Assembly: GCA_947573745.1 (NCBI GenBank) | Contig: CANPGX010000008.1 | Coordinates: 1-16,219, forward strand | DNA: 16,219 nt | Direction: 5' to 3' | DNA from: an uncultured Erysipelotrichaceae bacterium | GTDB lineage: Bacteria > Bacillota_I > Bacilli_A > Erysipelotrichales > Coprobacillaceae | In this document: positions 1-6,792 of the stretch, in pieces | Numbering within the stretch: position 1 is the first letter of the stretch | Layout: each line of letters opens with the position of its first letter | Program-made: the position numbers and the translations under genes | The notes under the pieces: model-generated | Seen by the model: only the letters and a program-made list of their open reading frames with translations | Told to the model about the DNA's origin: nothing | Databases searched by the model: none

Positions 1-1
1 A

Positions 2-73
2 TACCACGATATTTTATTTAATGAAAACCAAGATATTAGATGTGTTGGTAAGGTCATAGGCATATACGAGTAA
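2..73 (+). CDS. C-terminal end of a probable LexA/CI-like phage-type repressor (partial)
   Basis: The window opens inside an open frame that ends with TAA at 71-73. The 23 visible residues finish with DIRCVGKVIGIYE. A beta-strand with the pattern (I/V)x(V/I)(L/V/I)GKVVG close to the C-terminus is typical of the S24 peptidase-like domain of LexA and phage CI repressors. A tyrosine recombinase follows on the same strand, and a repressor beside an integrase is a common arrangement in prophages and integrative elements. Only this tail is visible, so the assignment is tentative, and a chance open frame of 23 codons cannot be excluded. Confidence 0.45.
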   Translation, partial: YHDILFNENQDIRCVGKVIGIYE

Positions 74-116
74 AAAACGAACTAATTTTTCTGAGTTTTT
101 TCACTAAAACAAAAAA

Positions 117-169
117 GGGCGTAATAAGCCATTACACCCACATAAACCAAGATAGCCATATTTTATGGC
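117..169 (+). other. Two hairpins between the repressor end and the integrase leader
   Basis: The first hairpin spans 117-139: GGG(C)GTAAT, a 5-nt loop, then ATTAC(A)CCC, with one mismatch. The second spans 155-169: GCCATA, loop TTT, TATGGC, a perfect 6-bp stem. Neither is followed by a T run, so they do not look like simple terminators. The second contains the ATG of the small leader frame at 165. They could be recombinase or excisionase binding structures, or part of the integrase leader RNA. Confidence 0.4.
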
Positions 170-248
170 CAATAAAAAAAGAAACCCACTAGTTGGCGCT
201 AGTGAGCTTCTAGGGTTGCTAAATTTGAACCACGACAATTCTTTTTAG
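165..248 (+). CDS. Possible 27-residue leader peptide upstream of the integrase
   Basis: An ATG at 165 opens a 27-codon frame that ends with TAG at 246-248. The peptide starts with a basic MANKKR and is then rich in leucine. I see no good Shine-Dalgarno sequence before it, only weak AAG/ATAG, and an open frame this short is common by chance. It is listed because the frame runs through both arms of the mutually exclusive hairpins at 183-253 and stops just before the segment that can mask the integrase ribosome site. That is where a regulatory leader peptide would lie. LVGASELLGLL faintly recalls the start of an excisionase-type helix-turn-helix, so a decayed xis remnant is an alternative. Confidence 0.25.
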   Translation: MANKKRNPLVGASELLGLLNLNHDNSF

Positions 249-287
249 CAACTCCAATTATAACATACTTTTAATTAAAATTGGAGG
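183..287 (+). promoter_or_regulatory. Switch-like leader of the integrase gene with masked ribosome site
   Basis: Three pairings compete. P1 pairs AACCC (183-187) with GGGTT (213-217), enclosing ACTAG/CTAGT (188-192 with 199-203). P2 pairs GTTGCTAAA (215-223) with TTTAGCAAC (244-252), a perfect 9-bp stem that reuses part of the P1 arm. P3 pairs CTCCAATT (252-259) with AATTGGAG (279-286), a perfect 8-bp stem that covers four of the five bases of the integrase ribosome site GGAGG (283-287). P2 and P3 share position 252 and can collide at 253. This is the geometry of translational attenuation. That it works this way is inference: the pairings are seen, their use is not. A TATAAC at 259-264 could instead be a promoter -10, which would leave most of this region as DNA only. 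Confidence 0.45.
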
Positions 288-297
288 AAAATTTAAT

Positions 298-1431
298 ATG
301 TCAATCACAGAAAGAAAACTAAAAAACGGTAGAATCGTTTATGATAATGCCTTCATGTATAAAAACATGAGATACAAGAAAGGTGGTTTTCGTACCAAGA
401 AAGAAGCTTACTCATGGGAAGCTCTCATAAGAAGTGAGATAGATAAGCACGGACTATACCGTAAGCCAAGCAATAAAACGTTTATTGAAGTATGGGAAGA
501 TTACTATGAGCTCAATAAACAGAAGTATGCACCTGCTACATTAAATGCTTATGCTGTTGCTGTAAACAGGATAAAGAATCACCCAATAGCTGATATGAAG
601 ATCATAGACATTGATTATTCAATCGTTCAAGGATACTTTAATGTTTTATCTAGAAATCATAAAATGGGCGTCTGTAGAGCTGACAAGAAGATATTTGCTA
701 TTGTATTCAAGCACGCCTTAAGAAATGGATACATCAAGAATAATCCTATTCAGTACATAGAGATCATCACAAAGGAAAAGCCACAGGAACAAAACAAGAA
801 GCAAGTTATAAGCATTGATGAGTTTAACTTGATATGTCAGTACTTCTTAGATAAAAAGACCTTTCTAGGTGAAAGTATCTACATTGCCTTAAATATTGGC
901 TATTATACAGGGGCAAGAATCAGTGAAGCTCTAGCACTGGATAAAAGCAATATAAACTTTGATGATCATACGATCACATTTAAGAATCGATTAGAAGCCA
1001 CTGAGGGGAAAGAAGCAATGACACTATCCAAGATGAAGACGAATAGCTCATATGCTACTTTACCACTTGCTAAGCCTTTAGAAGATATTTTAAAAGAATG
1101 GTTCAAGAAAAACCCCTATGATGTAATATGTTGTGACATTGAAGGACAATACCTTTACTATAGGAACTTATATAGTCATTTTAGAAGAATGAATGCTGAG
1201 TTGGATCTAAACTTCCACTATCACATGTTAAGGCACACATATGCTAGTAACTTGATCAATCATGGTGTAAATATCAATATGGCCAAGAATCTATTAAGGC
1301 ATGCTACTATAAGCACTACACTTGATATCTACACACATTCCAACAATGAAGATATAAGACAAGCCTTGAATTGTGTATTTAATAGCATAAATGAAAATAC
1401 CCCAAAATTACACAATTTAACCGTAAATTAG
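298..1431 (+). CDS. int: Tyrosine recombinase (phage/ICE-type integrase)
   Basis: A 377-residue site-specific recombinase that would integrate and excise a mobile element. The N-terminal part (about 1-55) resembles the arm-binding domain of Tn916/phage integrases. About 60-160 is the SAM-like core-binding domain, and about 170-360 the catalytic domain. The catalytic set is visible: R207 in YYTGARISEAL, a candidate Lys at 245/247, H309-x-x-R312 in HMLRHTYAS, H335 in LLRHATIST, and the nucleophile Y345 in DIYTH. The ATG at 298 has GGAGG at 283-287. Arginine is mostly AGA and lysine is often AAG, unlike the downstream chromosomal genes, which favour CGT and AAA; this fits a foreign origin. A partial repressor-like frame lies upstream and a strong terminator downstream, so this is probably the right-hand edge of a prophage or integrative element. 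The att core cannot be located from one end alone. Confidence 0.93.
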   Translation: MSITERKLKNGRIVYDNAFMYKNMRYKKGGFRTKKEAYSWEALIRSEIDKHGLYRKPSNKTFIEVWEDYYELNKQKYAPATLNAYAVAVNRIKNHPIADMKIIDIDYSIVQGYFNVLSRNHKMGVCRADKKIFAIVFKHALRNGYIKNNPIQYIEIITKEKPQEQNKKQVISIDEFNLICQYFLDKKTFLGESIYIALNIGYYTGARISEALALDKSNINFDDHTITFKNRLEATEGKEAMTLSKMKTNSSYATLPLAKPLEDILKEWFKKNPYDVICCDIEGQYLYYRNLYSHFRRMNAELDLNFHYHMLRHTYASNLINHGVNINMAKNLLRHATISTTLDIYTHSNNEDIRQALNCVFNSINENTPKLHNLTVN

Positions 1432-1539
1432 ATGTTATAGAAGTATTTAAAAATATAAAAATGCTGATTTAATCAATATATTTTAAAATGCGAACAATGT
1501 TGGTCAATACGTTAAAACCGTTCCACGAAAGTATGTAAT

Positions 1540-1573
1540 AAAGATGTAGTCTACAAAGGCTACATCTTTTTAT
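1540..1573. terminator. Bidirectional terminator between int and the reductase operon
   Basis: AAAGATGTAG (1540-1549), a 10-nt loop and CTACATCTTT (1560-1569) form a perfect 10-bp stem with a T run after it on the plus strand (1567-1571). It lies between the convergent int gene and the last gene of the minus-strand reductase operon. The rest of 1432-1624 shows no gene that I can support. An integration core site may lie here, next to int, but I cannot identify it. Confidence 0.85.
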
Positions 1574-1624
1574 TTGCACAAAAATAGTACTTTCAATCAT
1601 GGAAGATCAAAAGTACTCTGTATT

Positions 1625-2494
1625 TTAATCGTGTATTTTTCTTGTAACACACATTCTTACAAAATCAGGTTCAAAATGCTTTGCGCGAGAACCATTATAG
1701 CCCATATCCAAAGAAGCTATTTTTTTCATTTCTTCATCATTAAGTTCAAAATCAAACACATCAATATTCTCTTGAATTCTTTCTATATGAGTTGATTTAG
1801 GAATAACAACGACACCTCGCTGAATATTCCATCGAAGCAAAACCTGTCCAACTGTCTTATGATATTTTTGAGCAATGGCTAGTAACATATCATTTTCAAA
1901 AGGATTGTATCTTCCTCCACCTAAAGGTGCCCATGCTTCTGGAACAACATCATATTCTTTCATCGTTTTTAAAGCTAATTCTTGTGTAAAATATGGATGA
2001 AGTTCTACTTGATTGACAACTGGTTGAATACGAACTGTTTCACAGAAATTTGTCAGAATGTTTGGATAAAAATTAGAAACACCTATCGCTTTAACTAATC
2101 CTTCTTCATAGGCTTTTTCCATACCTCTCCAAGCAGCAAAATAATCCTTCATAGCTTGATGTAATAAATATAAATCAATATATTCTAAACCACTCTTTTT
2201 AACTGAAGCAACAACGCCTTGATAAGCTGTTTCTTCATTTTCCATATCTTGTACCCAGAGTTTAGATGTGATAAATAAATCTTCTCGTGTACAAATACCT
2301 TCATCAATAGCTTGTTTAACAGCCTTTCCAACAGCATCTTCATTTGTATAAGAGGCTGCTGTATCGATTAAGCGATAACCCGCTTTAATAGCTTGATAAG
2401 TCGCTTCTTGACATTGACCTTTATCAGGTACCTGAAAAACTCCAAAACCAATGATTGGCATTTTTATACCATTATTTAATGTAACATATTCCAT
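1625..2494 (-). CDS. Aldo/keto reductase, 2,5-diketogluconate reductase-like (last gene of the operon)
   Basis: A 289-residue (alpha/beta)8-barrel oxidoreductase of the AKR superfamily, most like AKR5-type reductases, expected in the cytoplasm. It would reduce an aldehyde or ketone with NAD(P)H. The catalytic tetrad is complete: D44 and Y49 in DTAASYTNE, K78 in ITSKLW, H112 in LYLLHQ. IPKSTHIERIQEN near the C-terminus is the usual cofactor phosphate-binding segment. The ATG at 2494 has AGGAAG just upstream. It is the most distal gene of a five-gene operon, 15 bp after the NTF2-like gene. Its first 62 nt match those of the reductase at 4064-4930 at 61 positions, while the rest of the two genes has clearly diverged. 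It ends in RKIHD, an ending shared by all three reductases here. The substrate cannot be deduced. Confidence 0.92.
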   Translation of the reverse strand: MEYVTLNNGIKMPIIGFGVFQVPDKGQCQEATYQAIKAGYRLIDTAASYTNEDAVGKAVKQAIDEGICTREDLFITSKLWVQDMENEETAYQGVVASVKKSGLEYIDLYLLHQAMKDYFAAWRGMEKAYEEGLVKAIGVSNFYPNILTNFCETVRIQPVVNQVELHPYFTQELALKTMKEYDVVPEAWAPLGGGRYNPFENDMLLAIAQKYHKTVGQVLLRWNIQRGVVVIPKSTHIERIQENIDVFDFELNDEEMKKIASLDMGYNGSRAKHFEPDFVRMCVTRKIHD

Positions 2495-2509
2495 TATTTT
2501 CTTCCTTTC

Positions 2510-2872
2510 TTAATAGACAAGTGCAGTAAATGAAAATTGAATCAATTTCCAATCTTCTTCTTTCGAATAAACTTCAGTAACCATGAAATGATGAGAAGTT
2601 TCCTTACCATCAAGTAATAGTGCATAATCACAATCAGTTAAAACAATAGCTGTAGTATGATTGAACACTGTCACTTTTTGATCATGAAAATCTATTCTTG
2701 TTGGCTTAAATGCTCCACTTGTATAAAACTCAATTTCTTTATCTAGTTCACAAGTAATTCCAATATGAACAAATTGGCAACGTGCGTTGGCATAAAGACG
2801 CATTTTTTCTTCATTTGCATTTTCCATAGCTTCCCAAAAATTTTGTGAAACTTTTAAAACTTCATTTTCCAT
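2510..2872 (-). CDS. NTF2-like (SnoaL/DUF4440-type) small protein
   Basis: A 120-residue protein with no signal peptide or membrane segment. The order of elements suggests the NTF2/SnoaL cone fold: an N-terminal helical region with FWEAMENANEEKM, a middle part FVHIGITCELDKEIEFYTSG, then beta-strand segments ending EDWKLIQFSFTALVY. Such proteins can be small enzymes (isomerases, dehydratases, cyclases) or simply ligand-binding. I see no diagnostic active-site pattern that separates these options. The ribosome site is strong (GAGGAGGT) and close to the ATG. It sits between the iron-type alcohol dehydrogenase (13 bp) and the last aldo/keto reductase (15 bp), so it is almost certainly co-transcribed and probably acts on, or binds, the substrate or product of the reductases. 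Confidence 0.8.
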   Translation of the reverse strand: MENEVLKVSQNFWEAMENANEEKMRLYANARCQFVHIGITCELDKEIEFYTSGAFKPTRIDFHDQKVTVFNHTTAIVLTDCDYALLLDGKETSHHFMVTEVYSKEEDWKLIQFSFTALVY

Positions 2873-2885
2873 CGTACCTCCTCTT

Positions 2886-4046
2886 CTACATACATTCTTT
2901 TAAGATATCAAAAATTTCTTGGTGATCTAATATTCTTGGATTCGTTTGAATTAAATGACAACTATAAGCTACTTCTTTAAGCAATGCTTCCGTGATTTCT
3001 ACTGTTGAATCAAGTTGTGAAAGCTTTGTTGGTAAGCCACTTCGCTTGATGATGCCTTCTAAACACTCTAAACCACTTTCTGCTATTTCTTCCTTTGTTT
3101 CTCCCTTTACTTCATTTGGAAAAACGGCTAAAGCAAAACGATAAAATTTATCTATAGCATCTTTCAAAATATGACGATAATAAACGGGCTGAATCACCGC
3201 TAACCCTTGACCATGATTACAATCTGTATAGGCCCCTAACTGATGTTCAATCTGGTGAACCTGAAAATCTGTTTTTCGGCCTATTTTCAAGATGCCATTT
3301 TCTGCCATGGCACTATCCCACATCAAGTTCTTTCTGGCTTCTATATCATTTTCATTTTTGCAAATGGTTTCTAAATGAACAACCGTATTACGACAAATAG
3401 CCAAAGCAAGATCATCACTGACATGATTTTGGGAAGATATTCCCAGATAAGTTTCCATAGCATGAGATAAGGTATCAAATGCACCAGAAATAACTTGTGA
3501 TCTTGGTACTGTCATGGTCATTCTAGGTTCTAAAAAAGCAAATACAGGAGGAAAGCCTAGAACACCCGCTTTAATCTTTAATTCCTCGTGTGTAATCACT
3601 GCACCACCATTCATTTCTGCTCCTGTCCCTGTCGCTGTAACAATAGCCCCCATAGGAACAGTTTGCATTGGATATTGGTGATGTATAAATTCTAGTGTCC
3701 AAATATCTTGATTTAGTTTGGCCTGAGCCCCAATGATCTTACATGCATCAATTACAGATCCTCCGCCTACAGCTAAAATAAAATCAACATGTTTATCTTT
3801 AACAAGCTTAGCACCTTCTTGGACCTTAGCATAGGTTGGATTAGACATAATTCCACTAAAATCAATGACCTTTTTATCTTTTAAAATATCTTTAATTTCT
3901 TGATAAAAACCATTTTTAATAATAGATCCACCACCATAGGCAAGTAGAATAGTATGATATGGCTTCAATTCATTTGATAAATGTTGTTGAAGCATGCCAT
4001 CACCAATGAACACCTTTGTCTTATATTCATAAATAAAATTTTCCAT
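2886..4046 (-). CDS. Iron-containing alcohol dehydrogenase, YqhD/butanol-dehydrogenase type
   Basis: A 386-residue group III metal-dependent alcohol dehydrogenase that would interconvert aldehydes and alcohols with NAD(P)H in the cytoplasm. GGGS at 38-41 and GGGSVID at 94-100 form the nucleotide-binding part, and TGTGAEMN (139-146) is the usual conserved turn. The metal ligands fit the YqhD set D194/H198/H267/H281 with identical spacing: D191 and H195 in FDTLSHAME, H264 in FQVHQIEH, H278 in DCNHGQG. The length matches E. coli YqhD (387). The ATG at 4046 has AAAGG upstream. It lies in the middle of the operon, 17 bp after the reductase at 4064-4930 and 13 bp before the NTF2-like gene. The group acts broadly on aldehydes, so pairing with aldo/keto reductases suggests carbonyl detoxification or disposal of reducing power on one compound; which compound is unknown. 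Confidence 0.93.
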   Translation of the reverse strand: MENFIYEYKTKVFIGDGMLQQHLSNELKPYHTILLAYGGGSIIKNGFYQEIKDILKDKKVIDFSGIMSNPTYAKVQEGAKLVKDKHVDFILAVGGGSVIDACKIIGAQAKLNQDIWTLEFIHHQYPMQTVPMGAIVTATGTGAEMNGGAVITHEELKIKAGVLGFPPVFAFLEPRMTMTVPRSQVISGAFDTLSHAMETYLGISSQNHVSDDLALAICRNTVVHLETICKNENDIEARKNLMWDSAMAENGILKIGRKTDFQVHQIEHQLGAYTDCNHGQGLAVIQPVYYRHILKDAIDKFYRFALAVFPNEVKGETKEEIAESGLECLEGIIKRSGLPTKLSQLDSTVEITEALLKEVAYSCHLIQTNPRILDHQEIFDILKECM

Positions 4047-4063
4047 TATTTACCTTTCTTTCT

Positions 4064-4930
4064 TTAATCATGAATGACTCGACGAACACAGAATCTCACA
4101 ATATTTGGATCAAAATGATTGATAATCTCACTATGGTCTAATGTCAGTGCTGTAATATCATCCATTTCTTCTTGTGTTAATGTAAAATCTAATACATCTA
4201 TATTTTGTTGCATTCTTTCAATATGTGTTGATTTAGGTAAAACGACTACACCACGCTGAATATTCCATCTTAATGCGACTTGTGCCGCACTCTTTCCATA
4301 TCTTTGTCCAATCTCACTCAATAATGGATGTGTAAAAAGATGATGTTTTCCCTCTGCCATAGGCGCCCACGCTTCTGGAACTATGTCATATTCCTTCATA
4401 GTCTCTACTGATAGTGTTTGAGCAAAAAATGGATGTAACTCTACTTGGTTTACTGCTGACTTTATAGATACTGTCTCAACAAAGTTTGTTAAAATATTTG
4501 GAAAGAAGTTAGATACACCAATAGCCCTTATTTTCCCTTCTTGATAAGCATCTTCCATAGCTCTCCATGCAGAAAAATAATCTCCCATAGCTTGATGTTG
4601 TAAGTACAAATCTAAATAATCTAAGCCCAATTTTTCTAATGAACGATTGATGGCTTTTTTTGCATCATCATAATTTTTCATATCTTGTACCCACATTTTA
4701 GATGTGATGAACAATTCTTCTCTGGTGACTAAACCTGTATCTATTGCTTCTTTAATAGCTGCCCCAACAGCTTCTTCATTCATATAAGAAGCTGCTGTAT
4801 CAAATAAACGATACCCTACTTTAATCGCATCTATAACAACGCTTTTGCATTGTTCAAAATCTGGTATTTGAAAAACTCCAAAACCAATGATTGGCATTTT
4901 TACACCATTATTTAATGTAACATATTCCAT
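4064..4930 (-). CDS. Aldo/keto reductase, 2,5-diketogluconate reductase-like (second gene of the operon)
   Basis: A 288-residue aldo/keto reductase, close paralogue of the one at 1625-2494. The catalytic tetrad is D44, Y49 (DTAASYMNE), K78 (ITSKMW) and H112 (LYLQHQ), and the cofactor segment is LPKSTHIERMQQN. The ribosome site AAGGAG precedes the ATG at 4930. It starts 14 bp after the first reductase and ends 17 bp before the alcohol dehydrogenase. The first 21 residues are nearly the same as in the distal paralogue, with near-identical DNA, but the C-terminal loops that shape substrate choice in this family differ (HSEIINHFDPNIV against NGSRAKHFEPDFV). This suggests related but not identical substrates. 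It ends in RRVIHD. Confidence 0.92.
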   Translation of the reverse strand: MEYVTLNNGVKMPIIGFGVFQIPDFEQCKSVVIDAIKVGYRLFDTAASYMNEEAVGAAIKEAIDTGLVTREELFITSKMWVQDMKNYDDAKKAINRSLEKLGLDYLDLYLQHQAMGDYFSAWRAMEDAYQEGKIRAIGVSNFFPNILTNFVETVSIKSAVNQVELHPFFAQTLSVETMKEYDIVPEAWAPMAEGKHHLFTHPLLSEIGQRYGKSAAQVALRWNIQRGVVVLPKSTHIERMQQNIDVLDFTLTQEEMDDITALTLDHSEIINHFDPNIVRFCVRRVIHD

Positions 4931-4944
4931 TTTTCTATCTCCTT

Positions 4945-5793
4945 TTAATCATGAATTTTTAAAGCCATCAATCTTGTTTCATTCACTGGATCTTCAGGAT
5001 TGTGTGTTGCTTTTCCTGTATCTAAGGCTTGGATCATCAACATATCTTCTTGTGTTAGCTCAAAATCAAAGATTTCAATGTTTCCTTTCATTCTTTCAGG
5101 ATTTGTAGATTTTGGTAATGAAATAACACCTTCTTGATAAATCCATCTTAAGATAATTTGACCTGCATTCTTATGATACTTTTCAGCTAAATGAAGAATC
5201 GTTGCATTCTCTAATAAATCTTTATTTCCATGTCCTAATGGATACCATGCTTCTAAACGAATATCATTTTCTGCCATTACTTTTCTTAATTCTTTTTGTT
5301 GGGTGAACGGATTAAATTCTACCTGATTGACAACCGGTTTTATTGTCATCCCATCTTTAAATTTATGCCATAAATTCACGGTAATATTTGAAATACCAAT
5401 AGATTTGATTTTTCCTTCTTCTACTGCTTCTTCTAAAGCTTTCCAAGCCCCTAAGTAATCACCATAAGGTTGATGCAATAAGTATAAATCAATATAATCA
5501 ACGCCTAATAATTTTAAAGATGTATCGATCCCTTTTTTAGCATTTTCATAACCATAATCTTGTAGCCAAAGTTTGGACGTGATATAGATTTTCTGACGAT
5601 CAATACCACTATCTTTAATGGCTTTACCAACGTCACTTTCATTCATATATCCCGCTGCTGTATCAATATGACGATAACCTGCTTTTAAAGCAGCAAGCGT
5701 TGCATCATAAGTAGGACCATTATTAGGGATTAAGAAAACACCAAATCCTATTGCTGGAATAGTCGTATTGTTGTTGAGTTTAAAATATTTCAT
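4945..5793 (-). CDS. Aldo/keto reductase (first gene of the operon)
   Basis: A 282-residue aldo/keto reductase, the most divergent of the three in this operon. From the ATG at 5793 the tetrad is D44 and Y49 (DTAAGYMNE), K74 (ITSKLW) and H107 (LYLLHQ). The frame can be extended to a TTG at 5808, but the ribosome site AAAGGAG lies inside that extension, so the ATG at 5793 is the start. It is the promoter-proximal gene. A promoter at 5819-5848 and a divergent LysR gene lie upstream, and the next reductase begins 14 bp downstream. It ends in LMALKIHD, sharing the IHD ending with its paralogues. An NAD(P)H-dependent carbonyl reductase is very likely; its physiological substrate is unknown. Confidence 0.92.
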   Translation of the reverse strand: MKYFKLNNNTTIPAIGFGVFLIPNNGPTYDATLAALKAGYRHIDTAAGYMNESDVGKAIKDSGIDRQKIYITSKLWLQDYGYENAKKGIDTSLKLLGVDYIDLYLLHQPYGDYLGAWKALEEAVEEGKIKSIGISNITVNLWHKFKDGMTIKPVVNQVEFNPFTQQKELRKVMAENDIRLEAWYPLGHGNKDLLENATILHLAEKYHKNAGQIILRWIYQEGVISLPKSTNPERMKGNIEIFDFELTQEDMLMIQALDTGKATHNPEDPVNETRLMALKIHD

Positions 5794-5818
5794 TTTTTCT
5801 CCTTTCAATGTTAACTTT

Positions 5819-5848
5819 ATTCTAAAATAAATTTTTCAAAAATAACAA
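5819..5848 (-). promoter_or_regulatory. Promoter of the reductase operon
   Basis: On the minus strand TTGTTA (5843-5848), an 18-nt spacer and TAGAAT (5819-5824) make a reasonable sigma-A promoter ahead of the ATG at 5793. Confidence 0.55.
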
Positions 5849-5873
5849 TATCAATGATGTATTGTGCTATAAT
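5843..5873 (+). promoter_or_regulatory. Promoter of lysR and candidate LysR operator between the divergent genes
   Basis: An extended -10, TGC-TATAAT (5865-5873), points toward lysR; the -35 is poor, as is usual with an extended -10. Interrupted palindromes lie just upstream: ACAAT (5845-5849) with ATTGT (5861-5865), and CAAT (5852-5855) with ATTG (5861-5864). They overlap the -35 of the divergent reductase promoter. LysR-type regulators commonly bind such a shared region. The promoter is fairly clear; the operator is a guess. Confidence 0.45.
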
Positions 5874-5907
5874 TGAAATGCATAGTCAAAGGGAGGGTAA
5901 TAGATCC

Positions 5908-6768
5908 ATGATTGAGAATACACAACTGTTTTATTTTGTTTCTATTGTTGAATATGGTACCATTTCCAAAGCAGCCCAACAGCTTCTTGTTTCTCAGCCT
6001 GCATTGACGCGCTCTCTACAAAAGTTAGAAGATGAACTTGAAGTAGAACTCTTTGATAGAAAAAAGAATCAAATCATTTTAAATGAAAATGGTCAATTAG
6101 CTTATCAGCACGCTAAAAAAATCCTTGACATGGAAAAAAATATGAAACTCGATGTGCAAAACTTTTATCAAAGCAAACAAATCATTTCTATTGGATCTTT
6201 AGCTCCTGCACCGATTTGTGGGCTCAAATATCTCATCAAAAAAAACTATCCTAAAATGAAAATTAAAGAAGATCTTAAAAACAGAGTTGATGATCTTCTG
6301 ATAGGTTTAGAAAATTATCAGTATAACATTATTGTATTACACTACCCTATCAAGGATCCTCGTTACGAATGTATAGAGTTATTTGATGAGCATCTTTATA
6401 TTTCTTTACCCCCAACACACCCATTGGCATCACTTAAAGAAATTTCATTTGCCGATCTTAATGGAGAAAGTATTTTAATACTATCAAAGATTGGTTTCTG
6501 GAATGACATAACTTTAAAATATATTCCTGATTCGCATCTTCTCTATCAAGATGATGAACAAGTCTTTAATGAGATTAAAAAATCTTCTGCACTCCCTGTT
6601 TTTAAAACAAACATTTCATTACAGAGAATAGAAGACCCTCATCGTATTCCTATTCCGATTACCGATCCTGAAGTGCATCTTACTTTTTATGCTATTTATA
6701 AAAAAGAGAATCATAAACACTTTGACTTTTTAAAAAATGATCTATCTATAGATTGGAAAAATACATAA
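5908..6768 (+). CDS. LysR-family transcriptional regulator
   Basis: A 286-residue LysR-type regulator from the ATG at 5908 (MIENTQLFYF). The winged helix-turn-helix occupies about residues 4-60, with the recognition part SKAAQQLLVSQPALTRSLQ at 20-38, followed by the linker helix KLEDELEVELFDR. The C-terminal effector domain (about 85-286) is somewhat shorter than usual. The frame is open back to 5854, but the extended -10 at 5865-5873 would place transcription start near 5880 and GGGAGG at 5891-5896 precedes 5908, so the later start is chosen. It is divergent from the reductase operon, the classic layout for a LysR protein and its target, and is followed 24 bp later by pflA. Its ligand, perhaps a substrate of the reductases, is unknown. 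Confidence 0.93.
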   Translation: MIENTQLFYFVSIVEYGTISKAAQQLLVSQPALTRSLQKLEDELEVELFDRKKNQIILNENGQLAYQHAKKILDMEKNMKLDVQNFYQSKQIISIGSLAPAPICGLKYLIKKNYPKMKIKEDLKNRVDDLLIGLENYQYNIIVLHYPIKDPRYECIELFDEHLYISLPPTHPLASLKEISFADLNGESILILSKIGFWNDITLKYIPDSHLLYQDDEQVFNEIKKSSALPVFKTNISLQRIEDPHRIPIPITDPEVHLTFYAIYKKENHKHFDFLKNDLSIDWKNT

Positions 6769-6792
6769 CTATATTTTAAATGAGGTGAACAT

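Noticed and set aside
1432..1539. A short frame ending at the terminator (GQYVKTVPRKY) as the 3' end of a host gene used as attachment site
   Set aside because: It is only about 20 codons after a stop and matches no protein end that I recognise, so it cannot be told from chance.
2510..4930. Steroid or bile-acid modification pathway (AKR plus NTF2-like protein as in bai or ketosteroid isomerase systems)
   Set aside because: The fold combination is suggestive, but I could find no diagnostic active-site residues in the small protein and no other bai-like gene. It stays only as one candidate substrate class.
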